A program made the translations under genes and the position numbers. DNA of 64,000 bases from JACDAL01 sp963849115 (lineage in GTDB: Bacteria > Actinomycetota > CADDZG01 > WHSQ01): contig CAWKGK010000009.1 of NCBI GenBank assembly GCA_963849115.1, positions 744,001 through 808,000 on the forward strand, read 5' to 3'. The notes below the pieces were generated by a model, which saw only the letters and a list, made by a program, of their open reading frames with translations, was not told where the DNA came from and did not search any database. Shown here one piece after another: positions 62,700-64,000 of this stretch (within the stretch, counting starts at the first letter, position 1; each line of letters begins with the position of its first letter).

Positions 62700-62713
62700 C
62701 GCAAGCGCTTGCG
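62700..62713 (+). promoter_or_regulatory. 14-bp palindrome in the rpsA upstream region
   Basis: CGCAAGC-GCTTGCG is a perfect palindrome 67 bases before the rpsA ATG, followed by an AT-rich CATATATACTG that may serve as a -10 element. Farther down, CCCCC-ACCT-GGGGG can pair just before the ribosome site. Either may regulate rpsA or the divergent Calx-beta gene. No known operator is recognised. Confidence 0.35.
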
Positions 62714-62780
62714 AGCTGCCATATATACTGAGGCGGCCCCCCACCTGGGGGCGAATTCACGTCAGGAGGAGACCCCCTAT

Positions 62781-64000
62781 ATGTCGGATTCGCAGGACGA
62801 GGCTGCTCAAGCCTCGATTCCAGAGCCCGCAAGCCGGTCGGGCTCGGAGCAGACGCTGCCGGACGGCTCCGGTGGCGTGATCACCCGCACCGCACCATCG
62901 GTCGCCGGCGAGAGCTATCACGGCGGCACCATCGTCGAAAACGACGTCGGCGACTCTCTGGAAGAGATGATGGCGGCCATCGAGGCTACGATCAAGCCCT
63001 TCGACGAGGGTGACATCGTCTCCGGTGAGATCGTCAAGATCGACAAAGACGAAGTCTTGCTCGACATCGGTTACAAGTCCGAGGGCGTCATCCCGCTGCG
63101 CGAGCTGTCTATTCGCAATGACATCGACCCGCACGACGTCGTTTCCCTGGGCGACTCCGTCGAAGCCTTGGTCACGCAGAAAGAGGACGCCGAGGGCCGC
63201 CTCATGCTCTCGAAGAAGAAGGCGCAGTACGAGCGCGCTTGGGGCCGCATCGAGGAGATCAAGAACGCAGACGGAACCGTCGAAGGACCCGTCATCGAAG
63301 TGGTCAAGGGTGGGCTCATACTCGATATCGGTCTGCGCGGTTTCCTGCCCGCATCTCTGGTCGAGATGCGACGAGTACGTGACCTCCACCCTTATGTGGG
63401 CCGTGCGCTCGAGTGCCGAATCATCGAACTCGACAAGAATCGCAACAACGTGGTGCTTTCTCGCCGCAAGTTCCTCGAGGAGTCCCAGGCCGAGCAGCGC
63501 CAGGGCTTCTTGACTTCGTTGACCAAAGGCGAGGTGAGGACTGGAACCGTGTCCTCGATTGTCAACTTCGGCGCATTCGTGGATCTCGGAGGCGTGGACG
63601 GCTTGGTACACGTCTCGGAGCTGTCGTGGAAGCACGTCGATCATCCTTCCGAGGTGGTCGAGGTCGGCAAGGATGTCCAAGTCGAGGTGCTTGACGTCGA
63701 CTTGGAGCGGGAGAGGGTCTCGCTGTCACTGAAGGCGACCCAGGAGGACCCGTGGCGGCAGTTCGCTCGCCAGCGTCAGATTGGTGAGATCATCGAGGGC
63801 CGTGTAACCAAGCTCGTCCCCTTCGGCGCATTTGTGGAGCTCGACGACGCTATTGAGGGCCTCGTGCACATCTCGGAGCTGGCCGAGCGCCACGTCGAGA
63901 AGGCAGAGGACGAGGTCCGGGTGCACGACCGCATCCCGGTCAAGATCATCGACATCGACCTCGACCGGCGCCGCATCAGCCTGTCGCGCAAGCAGGCGTT
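62781..64000 (+). CDS. rpsA: 30S ribosomal protein S1 (5' part; runs off the window)
   Basis: ATG 62781 follows AGGAGGA by 10 bases. The visible 406 codons encode an acidic N-terminal extension, then S1/OB domains: PFDEGDIVSGEIVKIDKDEVLLDIGYKSEGVIPLREL, GPVIEVVKGGLILDIGLRGFLPASLVE, GEVRTGTVSSIVNFGAFVDLGGVDGLVHVSELSW, and GEIIEGRVTKLVPFGAFVELDDAIEGLVHISELAERH. The F-G-A-F-V-x-L and G-L-V-H-x-S-E-L motifs are diagnostic. The position after polA is common in Actinobacteria. Confidence 0.98.
   Translation, partial: MSDSQDEAAQASIPEPASRSGSEQTLPDGSGGVITRTAPSVAGESYHGGTIVENDVGDSLEEMMAAIEATIKPFDEGDIVSGEIVKIDKDEVLLDIGYKSEGVIPLRELSIRNDIDPHDVVSLGDSVEALVTQKEDAEGRLMLSKKKAQYERAWGRIEEIKNADGTVEGPVIEVVKGGLILDIGLRGFLPASLVEMRRVRDLHPYVGRALECRIIELDKNRNNVVLSRRKFLEESQAEQRQGFLTSLTKGEVRTGTVSSIVNFGAFVDLGGVDGLVHVSELSWKHVDHPSEVVEVGKDVQVEVLDVDLERERVSLSLKATQEDPWRQFARQRQIGEIIEGRVTKLVPFGAFVELDDAIEGLVHISELAERHVEKAEDEVRVHDRIPVKIIDIDLDRRRISLSRKQA

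Noticed and set aside
62757..63680. 307-codon open frame on the minus strand
   Set aside because: It is antisense to the unmistakable S1 domains of rpsA; long antisense frames are common in GC-rich coding DNA.

Overview
The window is GC-rich DNA with dense, mostly co-directional operons, many GTG/TTG starts and frequent 4-base stop/start overlaps. Several features point to a deep-branching member of the Actinomycetota, probably an uncultured lineage or metagenome bin: the gene order hisD-hisC-hisB-hisH-hisA ... hisF ... hisI-trpE ... trpC-trpB-trpA, polA followed by rpsA, a DtxR/IdeR-family regulator, a DUF222/HNH (13E12-like) gene, and an SOS box of the GAAC-N4-GTTC type. Species cannot be fixed from sequence alone.

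Layout. 1-4057 (minus): a MoxR ATPase / DUF4350 / DUF4129 / multi-TM protein operon, with the start of a probable DUF58 gene at the window edge. 4247-19647 (plus): a zinc-ribbon protein and a long histidine-tryptophan region, into which a large hybrid histidine kinase, an M24 peptidase, a PRC-barrel protein and a lipoprotein are inserted. 19845-19931 (minus): tRNA-Leu(CAA). 20450-25787: a complete branched-chain amino-acid ABC transporter (binding protein, two permeases, two ATPases), followed by a PLP-dependent decarboxylase and a secreted RTX-like repeat protein. 28931-33708: an accessory zone with a family 5 uracil-DNA glycosylase, a decayed RTX copy, an IS481-type transposase tail, an O-antigen ligase-like protein with a C-terminal helix-turn-helix, a beta-propeller fragment and an S66 carboxypeptidase.

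33835-37009 is a striking fusion: class III nucleotide cyclase, one membrane helix, a seven-bladed YVTN-type propeller and a family 5 (peptide/nickel-type) solute-binding domain. It looks like a one-protein receptor cyclase. 37050-44069 holds a GNAT acetyltransferase, a YcaQ/AlkX-like glycosylase, a truncated DUF222 gene behind a near-ideal LexA-box promoter, a response regulator/histidine kinase/PepSY operon, a secreted protein and a nearly full-length but frameshifted DUF222-HNH gene. 44125-49587 is an iron operon: lipoprotein, FTR1 permease, hydantoinase/oxoprolinase-like ATPase, small membrane protein and ferritin, with an IdeR/DtxR-like palindrome over its promoter. 49665-55976 contains a carbohydrate ABC importer and a GH15 glucoamylase/trehalase. 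A DtxR-family regulator, polA, two secreted proteins and the 5' part of rpsA close the window.

Five otherwise convincing genes (hybrid kinase, trpA, receptor cyclase, a secreted protein, DUF222-HNH) each need one shift of the same sense, as if one base were extra, mostly at short homopolymers. These are more likely sequencing or assembly indels than biology, but raw reads should be checked. All family assignments come from motif recognition; no database search was run.
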